Positions 1 to 11,969 of a stretch of DNA of 64,000 bases are shown here, piece after piece. The notes beneath the pieces were generated by a model. It was not told the DNA's origin. It was given only the letters and a program-made list of their open reading frames with translations, and did no database searches. Positions within the stretch are counted from its first letter, which is position 1; the number at the start of each line of letters is the position of its first letter. Source of the DNA: Dichetophora obliterata (taxonomy: Eukaryota > Arthropoda > Insecta > Diptera > Sciomyzidae); the NCBI GenBank assembly GCA_963920525.1, contig OY986438.1:191772962-191836961 (forward strand). Reading direction: 5' to 3'. The position numbers and the translations under genes are program-made.

Positions 1-715
1 CACTAGGGTTGATATGTGCGTTTCTGTTTAATATTTTTTGTTAGAATTTTAAATAATTTTTTTTACATTAAGGTTTATCCTCAAAATGTGTTTTTTGTTT
101 TATACTCTTTGTATATGCACTGGCAGTATTTAGGGATAGCGAATGATGTCGAATCTTATATTAGAATTTAAAAAATTTTTTTTTTGCCACTAGGGTGGAC
201 TCTAAATATGTGTTTTTTGTTTAATATTTTGAAGATTTTTTGTCAGAATTTTAAATAATTTTTTTTACATTAGGTTGGATCCTAAAAATATGGTTTGTTT
301 TTTTACTTTTTGTATATGTGGTAGTAGTATTAGGGTCGCTGAATTCGAACCTGATGTAAGAATTTAAAAAAGTTTTTGAAGCTAGTGTGGAGTCAAAAAA
401 TGCGTTTTTTTTTTGGCCGTATACTATTTGTAGATGGCGCTAGTCGCTGATTTGGAATCTGATGCTAGTATTTCAATAAAGCTTTTAGACACTAGGGTGG
501 ACCCTAAAAATTCGTTTTTTGCGTTATACTCTTTCTGCATGTATTGCTGGCAGTATTAAGGGGTCGCTGATTTTAGCTCTTTCTGTTAGAGTTTAAAAAA
601 TTATGGACACTATGGTGGACCCTAAATATATGTATTTCTTATACTCTTTGTAAAACGCTGGTCCGCTGATTTCGAATTTGATGTTAGAATTTCAAAAAGT
701 TTTTTGACGCTTTTA
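1..715. repeat. Degenerate tandem array of ~100-200-bp units, continuing off the left edge
   Basis: Variants of 'cactagggtggaccctaaa', followed by a T-rich stretch, 'tatactctttgtatatg', 'ggtcgctgatttcgaatc' and 'gttagaatttaaaaa', recur from about 1, 187, 370, 490 and 604. Units are diverged and unequal in length. The 'gtcgctgatttcgaatctga' core also occurs near 16335, 26240, 26475 and 29730, so this belongs to a dispersed family. No coding potential is visible. Confidence 0.7.
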
Positions 716-1026
716 TACTTTTAAGTAAGTCCAGTTTCCATCCAACTTTTTCAATCAATTCAAGCTCCATTTAAGGAAAATGATAAAGGTTTAATGCTCA
801 ACGCCTTATTGCGTCATGAAACAAACACCGCTGGAAACGGTTACTGGCTTTTTTCATCTCTTGTAAGAATTTTACAAAATTAAAATAAAAACTAAATAAA
901 ACTATACACATTTTATTTCGAATTACATTCAGAGCTGAAAAGAAAGCGTAAGGAACGTCGTTCCTAACGGGGGTCCCCCGACCGCACCACTTTCTTTAAA
1001 TTATTTTATATATTTTTATTAATAAA

Positions 1027-1275
1027 TTGAAGGGCTTATTGTAAAAACACGATATGCCACACAATAAAAAATGCGAAATAATGGACTGTGAAAATTTGAA
1101 GCAATGTACATTAGCATGAAAACCACGAAGTTGCTCCAAGAAAGGTCCGGAATTTATATTAAAATATCCGTAATATCTTAAGCGAACGTTGGTATGGAAT
1201 CAAGCTATAGAATGTAGACAGAATATAAATTTTAAATTTGTGTGGGTTATCACGTTTTTGCAATAAGCCTTTCAA
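1027..1275. mobile_element. MITE with 'ttgaagggcttattg' inverted ends (copy 1)
   Basis: The left end reads ttgaagggcttattg and the right end caataagcctttcaa, with further pairing between 'aaacacgat' and 'atcacgttt'. It is 249 bp with no ORF. A second member with the same ends is at 54239-54498. Class II non-autonomous is inferred. The target duplication is unclear. Confidence 0.65.
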
Positions 1276-1862
1276 CTAAAAGCAATGAAATTTAAAATTT
1301 TTTTAAAATCTGATGCAGTTTACACATTTTCAGTACGAAAAGCGCTTTCATACTTTTTTGTGATTTTCTCTGTTTTTGAGAGATTTTATCTCACACTCTT
1401 GCTTTTGACAATTTAACGAATTAATATACAAAAAGTACGGCAACTGACCTAAAATAAAATATAATGTACAGCTACATCCTCGGCTAAATGTCGACTTTAA
1501 CATTAGCTCATCAGAATAATTTATTTAAAGTATAGTCTGTTGAAATATTCATATAATTTCGAAAGCTACTGTGACTAAAAAGTAGCTCTAAGTCAGACAC
1601 AGGCCGATGCTATTATTTGGCCAAGTACAGAGCATAGGCCAAAACAATAAAACACAAAATGTTGTGTTAAAAAAAAACACTTTTGTCTACATGCGAACAG
1701 CTCTCTATTATTACGAACATATTTAATTATATCTCAGTTTGGCAGAAGAACAACCAACACAAAAATCATCAAATTAAGTCAAAAGAATTAGAGCAAGATT
1801 TTGAAAGCTTCAACACAAAAAAGAGTATCACAAAAAACACTGGCAGTTGGAGGGGTTAAGTG

Positions 1863-2045
1863 CTAAAGTTTGTTGAGCCCCTTTAAAGCAATCGCACCAT
1901 AATATTGAGCCAAAAATAACCCAACACTCGCCATGCCACCGTCCACAAGTAACAAGATTTTTTTTATTGCACCATATATAACCTTCGCTTGTTTATTGCT
2001 CAATTTCCCAGGCTTCTGCAGCAGCAGTTTGGCACTCCTGTCCAT
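1863..2045 (-). CDS. Hypothetical 60-residue protein
   Basis: This is an ATG-to-TAG frame of 60 codons on the minus strand. I do not recognise it. Three features make it less random-looking than most short frames here: mixed codon use with several CTG, CAG and GGC codons, a basic N-terminal half with a Lys-rich stretch (residues 5-28), and a hydrophobic Gly/Ala-containing segment (residues 30-52) that could cross or lie on a membrane. On the same strand a TATAAATA sequence lies about 320 bp upstream (near 2365-2372), and the surrounding 1.8-2.5 kb is free of obvious repeats. The frame could be a small gene, the last exon of a longer one, or chance. The overlapping + strand frame (2063-2455) looks like a shadow. 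Confidence 0.25.
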   Translation of the reverse strand: MDRSAKLLLQKPGKLSNKQAKVIYGAIKKILLLVDGGMASVGLFLAQYYGAIALKGLNKL

Positions 2046-2756
2046 TCTATAATAAGCGTCAATTGCGTCAACTAAGCGTGCACTCTGCAGCGTCTAAGAC
2101 TTTGAAGGCTTTTAATTATTTTGAAAGCTCACACACGAAGTCGGTGTTTTTATCGCTTTTATGTGTCTCCGAACTAGTTACTATATTGGTTCTTGTGTGG
2201 CTTAAGCTTAAGCCAAAGCTTGTGACCTTAAGTCGCGTGAAATTCTTAATTTCAGTTTTAATAGCTTTTATTAAGTGGACAAACAGGCATATTCTCTTGT
2301 TTAATGGCCCGAATTGTGTCAGTGGTTCCCACAACATATGTTCGTTCATTCATGAAACCCTTATTTATACTGAGTCTTGTTTTTTTTTTGGCATAATAGC
2401 TTTTGAGTGCTGTGTCTTAAATATTGTTGCAGCTGCTGCTCGTTTTGCACTTTAGTGTACTTCACGCCAATCCAAGTGTACGTACACCCACAGAAAAAGT
2501 TTCGTTAAAGCAACATGAAATAATTAAAGTTTGTTAATACATATTTAGCGAATTTCAACAAAATTCGTTATATGTGCTTTTTGCCTTTCAAAGTAATGTT
2601 TTTTCTACTATTTTTGTCTGTCAAGAAAGTACCGGAAATTGATAATTTAAAAAGTAAATAATAAATACTTCGACCTACTCTGTGATATGAGTTCACTTAC
2701 ATTCTCAGATGAGCGTAGGAAGAGGAAAAAACGGCTCTATTTATTTTTTTAGTTTG

Positions 2757-3409
2757 CTGCTAAAGCTTTGTATGCTGTAGAAGCGGAAAGAAATTTTCCG
2801 TAAGAAATGCATTGCGTTTTTGCCAGCGAAAAGGTAGCGAAATTTTTTTGTTCGTTTGTTAGTACGCTGTTGAAGCGAAAACATTTTTCAATGCAGCCAA
2901 GTTCACAACCATGATTGGAGAGTTAAATTCAAAATTTCGCCATCTTTTATATGCCCCTACGTTAAATTGGCCTGGAAATTAGACATTCAACAATAATGTT
3001 CACTAACACATTCAACAAACACGTTATGGTAAGTATGGCTTAAAGCTTTAAGCTTAGTATGCTGTAGGAACGAAAATTTTTAGGCATTTAATTCTATACG
3101 CAAAATTTTGGTGTAGACTCAACACTAACACATACTTACCATAACGTGTTTGTTGAATGTGTTAGTTGAATATTTTTGTTGAATGTCAAATTTCCACGCC
3201 AATTATATGTACGGACGTATAAAGGACAGCGAATTTTTGACATTTGAACTCTCCAATCATGGCTGTGAACTTGGCTGCATTGAAGAATTTTTCGGTTCAA
3301 TTGCGTACTAACCAACGAAAAAAAAGTCACTACCTTTTCGCTGACAAAAACGCAATGCATTTCTTACGGAAGATTTCTTTTCGCTTCTACAGCACAAAGT
3401 TTAAAGTGT
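2757..3409. mobile_element. Foldback element (~650 bp, long inverted arms)
   Basis: The left arm (about 2757-3046) and right arm (about 3126-3409) are inverted copies. Matching landmarks are 'gctgtagaagcg', 'gcattgcgttttt', 'ccaatcatgg', 'acattcaacaa' and 'cataacgtgtttg'. A spacer of about 80 bp separates them. There is no coding capacity beyond chance frames. A solo arm of the same family is at about 15694-15835. Confidence 0.7.
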
Positions 3410-3711
3410 TAACCCATAATTTTTCGTACAGAAATACGTTGTACTGAGAAAATCTACATTATTCGAGATATCGCAATAATTTTGATGTCATAATGACGAA
3501 ATTTTTTTTAACATACTATTAATTCCCGAAAAATATTGTTTAAAAAGCTTTCGTATACCAAAATTTTTCTCAACCAACGACTTTTCATACAAAAATACGT
3601 TGTTCTTATAATAGCTGCAGTTTTAGAGATATCATTATAACTTTGATGTAAAAATAAAGGAAATTTTATAACATTTACTATTTTTAAGAAATTTTATTAC
3701 CACAATATACA

Positions 3712-5059
3712 GGGTGTCCAGTGTTAGAGTAGGAATATTTACAGCGGTGAAAGAGGAGGTCGATTTAAGCAAAAAATTGTATGGGAAGGGGGGGGGGTCT
3801 ATTTTCACACACTTAGAAGTTACGGAGTTAATTGGTATTTCATAATTTTATTCCCTTTCCCATGACATTTTTAACGGTGTATCAACGAACCCATCCGACT
3901 TATCCATTACCAAGATGTCTTCGTGTAAAGATAAAATAAATCCGTTGAAATTACAAAATTTTATGTTTTATCCCAATTTGCTCAGAATTTTGCGTTATAA
4001 ATCAAACTTTTGTTTGCAAAACTTTTCTGATTTATTTAATTTTCTTTCCAATGATATAAAAATCATAAACAAATTGTACTGATAAAAGCTGCAGTTTTAG
4101 AGATATCATCATAACTTTGATGTAAAAATAAAGGAAATTTTATAACATTAACTATTTTTAAGGTCGATTTAAGCAAAAAATTGTATCAGAAGGGGGGGGG
4201 GGGTCTATTTTCACACACTTAGAAGTTACGGAGTTAATTGGTATTTCATAATTTTATTCCCTTTCCCATGACATTTTTTAAGGGGTGTATCAACGAACCC
4301 ATCCGACTTATCCATTCCAAGATGCCTTCGTGTGAAGATAAAATAAATCCGTTGAAATTACAAAATTTTAAGTTTGATCGCAATTTTCTCAGAACTTTGC
4401 GTAATAAATTAAAATTTTGTTTGCATAACTTTTCCGATTTATTTAATCTTCTTTCCAATTATTTAAAAATCATAAACAAATCTTTAAAAATAACAAACGT
4501 AGTTGTACTTCAAAAATTTAACTTTGGACAGTTTTTATCATTTGCCCTTTGTTTTAACAAAATACAATTACATAGAAGACAATATTATTATGTTTTCAAT
4601 TTAGTGAAATTGTTGAAGTACAACTAACTTTGTTATTTTTGAAGATATGTTCATGTTTATTGTGTTATTAAAAAGCAAATCAAATAAGCTTCAAATTTGA
4701 TGCTAAAAAAATATTTTAATTTAATACGCGAAATTCTTAGAACATTGCGCTTAAACTTGAAATTTGGTAGTTTCAACGGATTTATATCATCTTCACCCCA
4801 GCACAGCTCGGTAATGGATAAGTCGGGTGGGTTCGTTGAGATACCGTTAGAAAGGTCAACTCATTGCCTTTGAAATAAGCTCTTAATTAAGTTTTCCAAA
4901 GTTTGTTTTCCTGCTAAAGGCAATATGAATCAAAGTTATTTAATACCAATTAACCCGGTAACTCCTAAGGGTGTGAAAAAAGACCCCCATACGATTTTTT
5001 GCTTAACTCGGCCTCCTCTTTCACCTCCGTAAATATTCGTACTCTTACACTGGACACCC
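3712..5059. mobile_element. Foldback element with GGGTGTCCAGTGT ends (~1.35 kb)
   Basis: The ends are gggtgtccagtgttagagta on the left and the inverted gtactcttacactggacaccc on the right. The subterminal 'gtgaaagaggaggtcga' block and the 'aacgaacccatccgactta' and 'aaataaatccgttgaaa' blocks are inverted in the right arm (about 4740-5059). The left arm segment at 3765-4080 is repeated in direct orientation at 4161-4480, so the element also contains an internal duplication of about 340 bp. G-runs occur at 3788-3797 and 4192-4202. Confidence 0.75.
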
Positions 5060-6377
5060 AGCATATTTACACATGTAACATATACAAAAAGCTTATTGTA
5101 GGGTATCCGTAAGAGATAGCGAAAAATGTTTGGAAAGTTTTTTGTATTTCTTAGCAATGTTCTTTCATCTCTTATAGTTTAGGTTTTATTTAAGAAATAT
5201 TCTTTAAATGCTTATAGTTCAGGTCAAAGATCACACAAATATTTGGTGCACTACTTCTCCCTACTCTAATTAATTAAAAAAATCACTTATTAAAATCCGT
5301 TGAGAAACACGGGAGAAAATGATACTGAACTGTTTGATAGTAAAATTCGTTGAAAGAAGCCAGATTTGTGGAAGGAAAAGTCATGATTTTTGCAACATGA
5401 TAACGCACCATCTCAAAAGGATATCATTGTTAACGAATTTATAGCCAAAAACTAAAAAAATACCATAAAAAAACAACACAAATGTACGGATAGTAAGATA
5501 GAAGTATTCCCAATTCCTCTTGATCCACCACTCGCCTCATATATATTTTTTTTTCTTACAAATTTTTCGCCTTAGTTGGATTTTTTAGTAGCAAAGGTTC
5601 TAAAAATGAATAAGAATACAAACTTTTAATTAAAATGCTTAAAAAAATTGTATTTAATATGAAAATACAGCTTAGATATAGGCACTGTAAACAGTCTTCT
5701 TTGCAAGAGATACCATGAAAAGTGTTATTTAAAACCAACATGAATGTACTGCACGAATATGTACTGAAACGCTCGGTCCTTTTTGGCGTACGCCTCTATG
5801 ACGAACTTGGTACATCAAGCTGCCAGCACAGGTTGGCCATCATGGAATTTAGCTTTTTTCCGTCGAAACGATTCTCAAAAGGCAATAGTCCGCATATGCT
5901 TGTACTAGATCGCCTGTGATACGTCTTCGATAATTTACATAAACTCATTATTTTGTTTTTTATAGAAACACGATTTGGAAAAAACGATTTAATTAAAAAC
6001 GCGAAAATTCAAAACCATCAAACTTTTTGAATAACAAAAATCAAACATTACAATCAAAGCAAAAAAAAAATTAAAAGAAATATTAGGAGAGTGGTACTTC
6101 AATTGGAATTGGGAATACCCCATCTTATTCTCCATACATTTTTATTGGAAAAATTAATCCTTATCAAGCTTATTTGTTTTCCTTTCTTATTTTAAATTAT
6201 AATAAAAATTCGAAATGGCCGCACAATTTGCAGAATGAATTGACCAATTTAAAAAATTGAGACCCTCTATGGCAAAACGGAGTATGTGGTCGTGTTTTGG
6301 GAATGTTCCTCTTCTAGAAACAAACAGCCGTTTCGCAGTTTCATTTGCTATTCATTTCAATTATTCATTTTCGTTTC
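5060..6377. other. AT-rich stretch without a supported gene
   Basis: No credible coding region, RNA gene or well-bounded repeat was seen. Short open frames here (for example 5556-5741 and 5722-5919) have neither recognisable motifs nor plausible codon use. Confidence 0.4.
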
Positions 6378-7070
6378 AGTTTTTTTTTATTCATTTAAAT
6401 GATACACAAAGAATGCAATTCACAAAGAAATTCAGAATTTTCAATCATTCTTTCTTTATTCATTATTAATTTTTTATTCGTTTTTCACTTTTTATTCATT
6501 ATTCATATGTTATTAATTTTTAATTTATTACTCATTTGTTATTCATTATTCATTTTTTATTCAACATTAATTTTTTATTCATTATTAATTTTTTATTCAT
6601 TATTAATTTTTTATTCATTATTCACGTGTTATTCATTATTAATTTTTTATTCATTATTCATTTCTTATTCATTATTCACGTGTTATTCATTATTAATTTT
6701 TTATTCATTATTCATTTCTTATTCATTATTCATTTGTTATGGATTATTCATTTTTTATTCATTATTAAATTTTTATTTTTGGCTTAGGACTAAAATTAAT
6801 AAAAAAATAATCATCAATAAGAAATGAATAATGAATAAAAAATGAATAATGAATAAAAAATTAATAATGAATAAAAAACGAATTATCATTAAAAAATTAA
6901 TAAAAATGAACAATGAATAACAAATAAATAATGAATGAAAAATGAATCATGAATAACAAATTAATAACGAATAATGAAATGAATAATGAATAAAAAAAAG
7001 AATAATTGAAAGTTCTGAAATTCTTCGTGGATTGCATTTATTGTGAATAGCATTCAAATAAATTAAAAAA
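6378..7070. mobile_element. Foldback element with TTTATTCATTATT minisatellite arms
   Basis: The T-rich left arm (about 6378-6780) consists of many variants of 'ttattcattattaatttttta' and mirrors an A-rich right arm (about 6790-7070) of 'aatgaataatgaataaaaa' units. The outer flanks also pair: 'gcaattcacaaagaaattcagaa' on the left against 'ttctgaaattcttcgtggattgc' on the right. The whole is one long hairpin whose arms are tandem repeats. Open frames here (6399-6827, 6536-6787) are by-products of the repeat. Related 'gaatgcattc' sequence recurs near 12430-12505. Confidence 0.75.
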
Positions 7071-7740
7071 AAATTGTTTCATTATTCTGAATAATTAAAA
7101 TAAATAACACTACTCGACAAAATGGAAAAAAATGTTTGCACTATTAAATTTGAAAACCACTTCTAATGTATGTTGGGCTCCTAATTCCAAAAATGTAAAC
7201 CATTTTGAAATCTACGCAGCCGTTTTTAAGAAATTTACATTTAAAAATTTATCGATTTTCACGAAAAGATGATCCAGTCTTAGTGCCCTTAGTAGGTGTC
7301 CTTTTAAACCGATTTGTGTGCTAGTTTCATTAAATTAAGAAGAAAGGCTATGCACATCTTTCTTTCGTGCAAGAAACTAAAATTGGACAAGTAGCTTTGG
7401 CGCAATTAAAAAAAAACCTAGCATACAACTCTGCAGCTTATGCGAAAAAAGTAAAGAAAGTCTTGAATCACTTGTGAATTACGGTATGTTACAAAAATAT
7501 TTTGCCATGTTTTGTATTTTATTGCAATAGTCTGGATCATTGTGCTTATTAAGAATTAAATTTTAAATGGATTAGACGGAAAATTAATTTTTGGCAGGCA
7601 TTTAACAAATTTTTCTGATTTTCGTTAAATTTTGAAAATAAGAAAACTTTGTTGTTGTTGTTGTTTCTTTGGAAAGATTCGTTAGAACAATTAATTGTTC
7701 TAAACTTTGACCTTAAGCATAATAAACGATTTTAAACTAT

Positions 7741-10693
7741 TTTTTATTTATTTATTTATTTTATTTGTTTATTTAAGTAATCATAAGTACAATAAGAGCT
7801 ATGCTCTTTTATAGTACAACATAAATGCATAAATATAATTAATTTACATTAAATTTAATTAAAATTAATATTAAAATTTAAATTAAAATGAAAATGAAAA
7901 TGAATAATTTTATATTACAAAATTTGAAATTAAAGTTAAAGTTAAAGTTAAAAACTAAAAATGAGGTATAATAACAACTGTTTAAAACAGAATCAAAAAT
8001 AATGACCTTAATTTTTAAACAATATTGGCATTATGCTATTTTTTATTTAAAGAATATAAAAAATAAAAAGAATTAAAGTTAAGTTAAGATTGAAAAAAGT
8101 TTCTGATACAAATAATAGATAAAGAATAGATAACATAGAGAAGTAAGGAAGTGAAAAGCTATTGAGTAGAGAAAAATGAAAAGATAGATTGCCTAAAAGG
8201 ACCTCTCCCAGTGACCTCCCTAAGCCATCTTGGCAAAGCATTCCACAACCTAATGGCGTTAATGAAAAACAGGTGGGAAGAGTTTAATGAGTTGTGCCTC
8301 GGAACTATCAGAACATGGCTTCTACTTGACATACAAAACTGAAGTTTTTCATGCAGATAGCAAGGAGTTTTCCCATGGATTAGTTTGTGCAGGTAAATAC
8401 AGTTTCTAGCATTTAGGTAAGCAGATATGTCGCATCCAAGTATTGCATTTCGGTAACGAGACAAACGATCATATTTTCGGAGACCATACACATAGCGCGT
8501 GGCGTAATTAAATGCAATTTGAATTTTTAACTGGGAAGATGCGCCAAGTTTACTATAAACTATGTCTGAATAAGAAATGATTGGTAAAATTAGCTGTATG
8601 ACTAATCTACGTTTAATTTCAGTAGGAGTGACACTAGCAGACATTCTTAAGTTTCGTAGGACATAATAAACTTTTTGGACTATACTATTAACATGGTCTA
8701 CACAAGACAAAGAAGAATTAATGTAGAAACCTAGGTTTACTACTTTCGACACCACAGTCAGTTTGCTATTACCAATAAACAGATCAGGCACATCAACTAC
8801 ACAAGTTTTACTTTTACATATAGGAAGAACATACGATTTGGCAGCGTTTATTTGAAGGCCATTACTTTTGGCCCACTCATTGATGCTACTGAGATCCTCA
8901 TTTAACCTACAACACAGATCATCAAGAAGCCCAGTTCGTCGCGAAAGATAAAGCTGGATATCATCTGCATAAGCATGAACAGATGCATTCCGGCAAACAA
9001 TAAAGATGTCGTTTATAAAAATTGAAAATAACAGAGGACCTAGTATAGAGCCTTGTGGAACACCACTTACTACTAATTTGTATGACGAGGATACCTGACC
9101 AACCTTAACTTTTTGCATTCTATTACACAAATAACTAGACATTAGATTAACAGCACTATCACAGAACCCAAAAAGATACCTAAGCTTTTGACACAAATAA
9201 CTATGATTGACTTTATCAAAGGCCTTGGAAAAATCAAGTAAGCAGAGTAAAGTCATAGAGCCGGCATCATATTCGGGTCGAATATCATCAAGAACCTTTA
9301 CTACCGCTGAGGAACACCCATGCCCTGCCCTAAAACCAGACTGATAGCGGGATAGCAGTTTTTTCTCAGAAAGATATTGACTAATTTGTTGAGCCATAAG
9401 TTTTTCACATACCTTTGACAATGGTGACAGTATACTTATAGGCCTATAATCATTCGCACCAGATGGATTTTGCTTTTTAGCTATAGGTGTAACGATGGCA
9501 ATTTTCCACATGTCGGGAAAGGAGGATGTTATAAAGCAATGATTTATAATGTGCGTAAGAGAAGTTATTATGTGAGGTAGTAAAAGTTTAAAGAATTTGA
9601 TGGGAATGCCATCTTCTGCAATTGCATTTGATTTTATCTGCATAACACAGTTTCCAACATCAATTTCACTAACCGTTTCAAACTTAAAAGACTGTGGTAT
9701 AGTCAGGTTGTCACTGGAAAGCATAGAGGTATCATTAGAGGTAGAAAAAATGTCAACAAAAAAATTATTTAAAATCTCAGGATCTTCATTGCATTCATTA
9801 CGATTTTTATTACATAACCCAAGTCTTTTTATGTTGTTCCACAACGTTTTTGAATTAAGGGATAAATCTAGTTTTTCAGAAAAAAATCGTGTTTTGGCCT
9901 GTCTTACTAACAGAACAGCTTCATTTCTAGCCAAGCGAAAAGATTCCCAGTTTTCAGGAGATGGTCTGATTTTCCATATTTTTTGTAATTTGTTTCTTTT
10001 TTTAATGCTATTAGACACGTATTGGGTGAACCAAGGACAAGAGACATTTTTCACGGTAGTCGTACGTAGCGGTACATGTTTGTCAAAAAGATATGTAATC
10101 GGTGCTAAAAGAGACCTAAGCTTATCGTTTATATTATGGTGAAGCCAACATTCATTGAAAGATAACATTGACACATCGAGGAACAGGGACTGATAGTTAA
10201 TATTTTTGAAATCACGGAAAGAAAAATTATTAGAAATTGCATTACGAGACAAATTAACATTTAACGAACAAAAGATTAAATCGTGGTCAGATAGAAAGTA
10301 GAGTTGATCGAATAGAGAAACTACTGAAAGATCAGAAACAATAAAATAATCAAGTAGACTAGGAGTGAAATTATTGCAGTACCGCGTGGGTACAGTATCA
10401 TTTACAACTGATAGCCCTACTGTCGATAAATTATCATATAGTAAAAACTTACTACTTTCATTGGAAATAATATTGATGTTGAAATCTCCACACAACATTA
10501 TGAAGTCATAATCAAGAATACTGCTTGTTAAAGCAGAAAACAGAGGATCAACAGAGAAACACTTATTAGGATTATACACGCATGACAAAAATATCTTAGT
10601 ACTATTATCCCATACACATAAATTTAAAAATTCAATACCTGATCCACTGGATTTACCTACAACTTTAGAGTTAAGGGTGCTTTTACAGTAAAG
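7741..10693 (-). mobile_element. 5'-truncated LINE (non-LTR retrotransposon)
   Basis: A single-strand retroelement runs on the minus strand from a truncated 5' side near 10693, inside the endonuclease domain, to a 3' tail of AAATA-type repeats at about 7741-7775. ORF1 and the endonuclease N-terminus are missing, as is usual for aborted target-primed reverse transcription. The 5' end abuts a different LINE fragment with no clear target duplication. The 3' non-coding region (7776-8158) is A/T-rich with 'aaagttaaagttaaagtt' repeats. Confidence 0.9.
8159..10693 (-). CDS. LINE ORF2: endonuclease (C-terminal part) plus reverse transcriptase, 5'-truncated
   Basis: This is one uninterrupted reading frame of about 845 codons. 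The longest part from an initiator-like TTG is 8159-10588, but the frame stays open to the truncation point near 10693. N-terminal residues match the end of an apurinic-type endonuclease: the 'CGDFNINI' motif, then 'LLDYFIV' and 'SDHDLI' with the catalytic Asp-His pair. A reverse transcriptase follows with 'YRPISILS', 'LLDFSKAFDKVNH', 'GVPQGSILGPLLF' and the catalytic 'YADD' box. The C-terminus has the usual thumb and connection region of jockey/CR1-like LINEs. Clade assignment beyond that superfamily is uncertain. The lack of stops over 2.5 kb points to a recent insertion. It cannot mobilise itself, because the 5' half is missing. Confidence 0.9.
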   Translation of the reverse strand, partial: LYCKSTLNSKVVGKSSGSGIEFLNLCVWDNSTKIFLSCVYNPNKCFSVDPLFSALTSSILDYDFIMLCGDFNINIISNESSKFLLYDNLSTVGLSVVNDTVPTRYCNNFTPSLLDYFIVSDLSVVSLFDQLYFLSDHDLIFCSLNVNLSRNAISNNFSFRDFKNINYQSLFLDVSMLSFNECWLHHNINDKLRSLLAPITYLFDKHVPLRTTTVKNVSCPWFTQYVSNSIKKRNKLQKIWKIRPSPENWESFRLARNEAVLLVRQAKTRFFSEKLDLSLNSKTLWNNIKRLGLCNKNRNECNEDPEILNNFFVDIFSTSNDTSMLSSDNLTIPQSFKFETVSEIDVGNCVMQIKSNAIAEDGIPIKFFKLLLPHIITSLTHIINHCFITSSFPDMWKIAIVTPIAKKQNPSGANDYRPISILSPLSKVCEKLMAQQISQYLSEKKLLSRYQSGFRAGHGCSSAVVKVLDDIRPEYDAGSMTLLCLLDFSKAFDKVNHSYLCQKLRYLFGFCDSAVNLMSSYLCNRMQKVKVGQVSSSYKLVVSGVPQGSILGPLLFSIFINDIFIVCRNASVHAYADDIQLYLSRRTGLLDDLCCRLNEDLSSINEWAKSNGLQINAAKSYVLPICKSKTCVVDVPDLFIGNSKLTVVSKVVNLGFYINSSLSCVDHVNSIVQKVYYVLRNLRMSASVTPTEIKRRLVIQLILPIISYSDIVYSKLGASSQLKIQIAFNYATRYVYGLRKYDRLSRYRNAILGCDISAYLNARNCIYLHKLIHGKTPCYLHEKLQFCMSSRSHVLIVPRHNSLNSSHLFFINAIRLWNALPRWLREVTGRGPFRQSIFSFFSTQ

Positions 10694-11490
10694 GATTTCA
10701 AATCAGACTGGAGCAGATCTGAATAGTCTTTAGCATCTATTGTTCTATATATTTTCATGTCATCTGCATAGGTAAGTAGATGAGAGTGTTTGATGATGTG
10801 GGTTACATCATTAATGGCTAAAATAAACAGAAGTGGACCAAGGTGTCTGCCTTGAGGAACACCTGATTCAGCAATAAATTCAGCTGACAATACGCCTCGA
10901 AATCGTATTTGATAAGATCGCTCTGTCAGATACGATTGAATCCAGCTTACAAAAAATTGTGGAAAACCCATTAACTTTAGTTTAAATAGAATTAAGTTGT
11001 GTGGCAGTTTATAAAATGCTTTACTAAAATCAGTGTAAATACAGTCGACCTGGTTACCTGAATAAAATTAATTTAAGCAAAACGTTGTAAAATCGAGGAG
11101 ATTAGACACAGTGGATCTGCCAGTAACAAATCCATGCTGACGAGTTGTCATGACCTTCCCACAGTGAATTTTCACACGATCATACACGAGGCGCTCAAAA
11201 AGTTTTGGAATCGACGAGAGTTTCGCGATAGGCCTGTAGTTGTTTATATCGTTCTTACAACATTTTTTATGGATAGGACCTATAAAAGATTTTTTCCAAA
11301 AAAGTGGAAAAATACTTTCGCCAATTGATTTATTGAATAACATGGACAGTGGTTGACTTAGAACGGAACCACATCGTGTTAACACTGCGGCAGGAATTCC
11401 GTCAGGTCCAGCATTAAAATCCTCATCGATCAATCCAATATACTTTAAAATATCCTCTGAGGTAAAGGATATAGAATCCAACGAAATCAT
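10694..11490 (-). pseudogene. Second, different LINE reverse-transcriptase fragment with an in-frame stop
   Basis: Two open segments (11071-11490 and 10694-11067) are in the same minus-strand frame and are separated only by a TAA at 11068-11070. Read through, they give a continuous reverse transcriptase: 'AGPDGIPAAVL', 'NNYRPIAKLSS', 'QHGFVTGRSTV', 'YTDFSKAFYKL', 'GVPQGRHLGPLLF' and the catalytic 'YADDM'. The sequence is clearly unlike the RT just downstream, for example in its 'GFVTGRS' versus 'GFRAGHG' block, so it is another family. It starts abruptly near 11490-11500 and stops at the junction near 10694, shortly after the YADD region. The missing 3' part is not found beyond the other LINE (below 7741). 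It is a dead relic. Confidence 0.85.
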
Positions 11491-11969
11491 GAAATGAGCT
11501 TAAAGGTTTAATTCATACACACAAAAAGTAAAATTAAAAAATATATTTATGCAACATACCGTTACGCACAGTTAAATCGAGACTTTCTTGTTTTTTTCGC
11601 ATAAAATCCAAGTGTGCAAGCTAAATTTTTGCGAAAAGCGCCGATATTATCCATCTGATTTTTATTATAAAGTAATTAGGGTATGCGCACAACATTCCTC
11701 TTTAGTATAATTTTCGTATTGCTCCTTGATCTCAAAAGAGGCATATTTAAATCGAACAATTAGGTCAGACGCTAGAGTCGCTCAGGTAACATAATCTTAA
11801 TTTCAATTGCAATTATCTCACATTTAAAAACAGTTGCGTCGATTTTCAAAGATTTTTGGAATCAGCGTGTCAAAATCCATTAAAAAACTTATCAAATCTG
11901 TTAGTACGAAACAGTTTTTTGGTAGTGTAATTCAAATCAATTATTAATAATTTTTTTAAAAATTAATTA

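Noticed and set aside
2063..2455. 130-codon + strand frame with hydrophobic stretches
   Set aside because: It lies largely in AT-rich DNA, has no recognisable domain, and overlaps other frames. The hydrophobicity follows from T-rich codons.
6399..6827. 142- and 83-codon hydrophobic frames
   Set aside because: They translate the ttattcattatt minisatellite. They are repeats, not membrane proteins.
9597..10142. 181-codon + strand frame
   Set aside because: Antisense shadow of the LINE reverse transcriptase.
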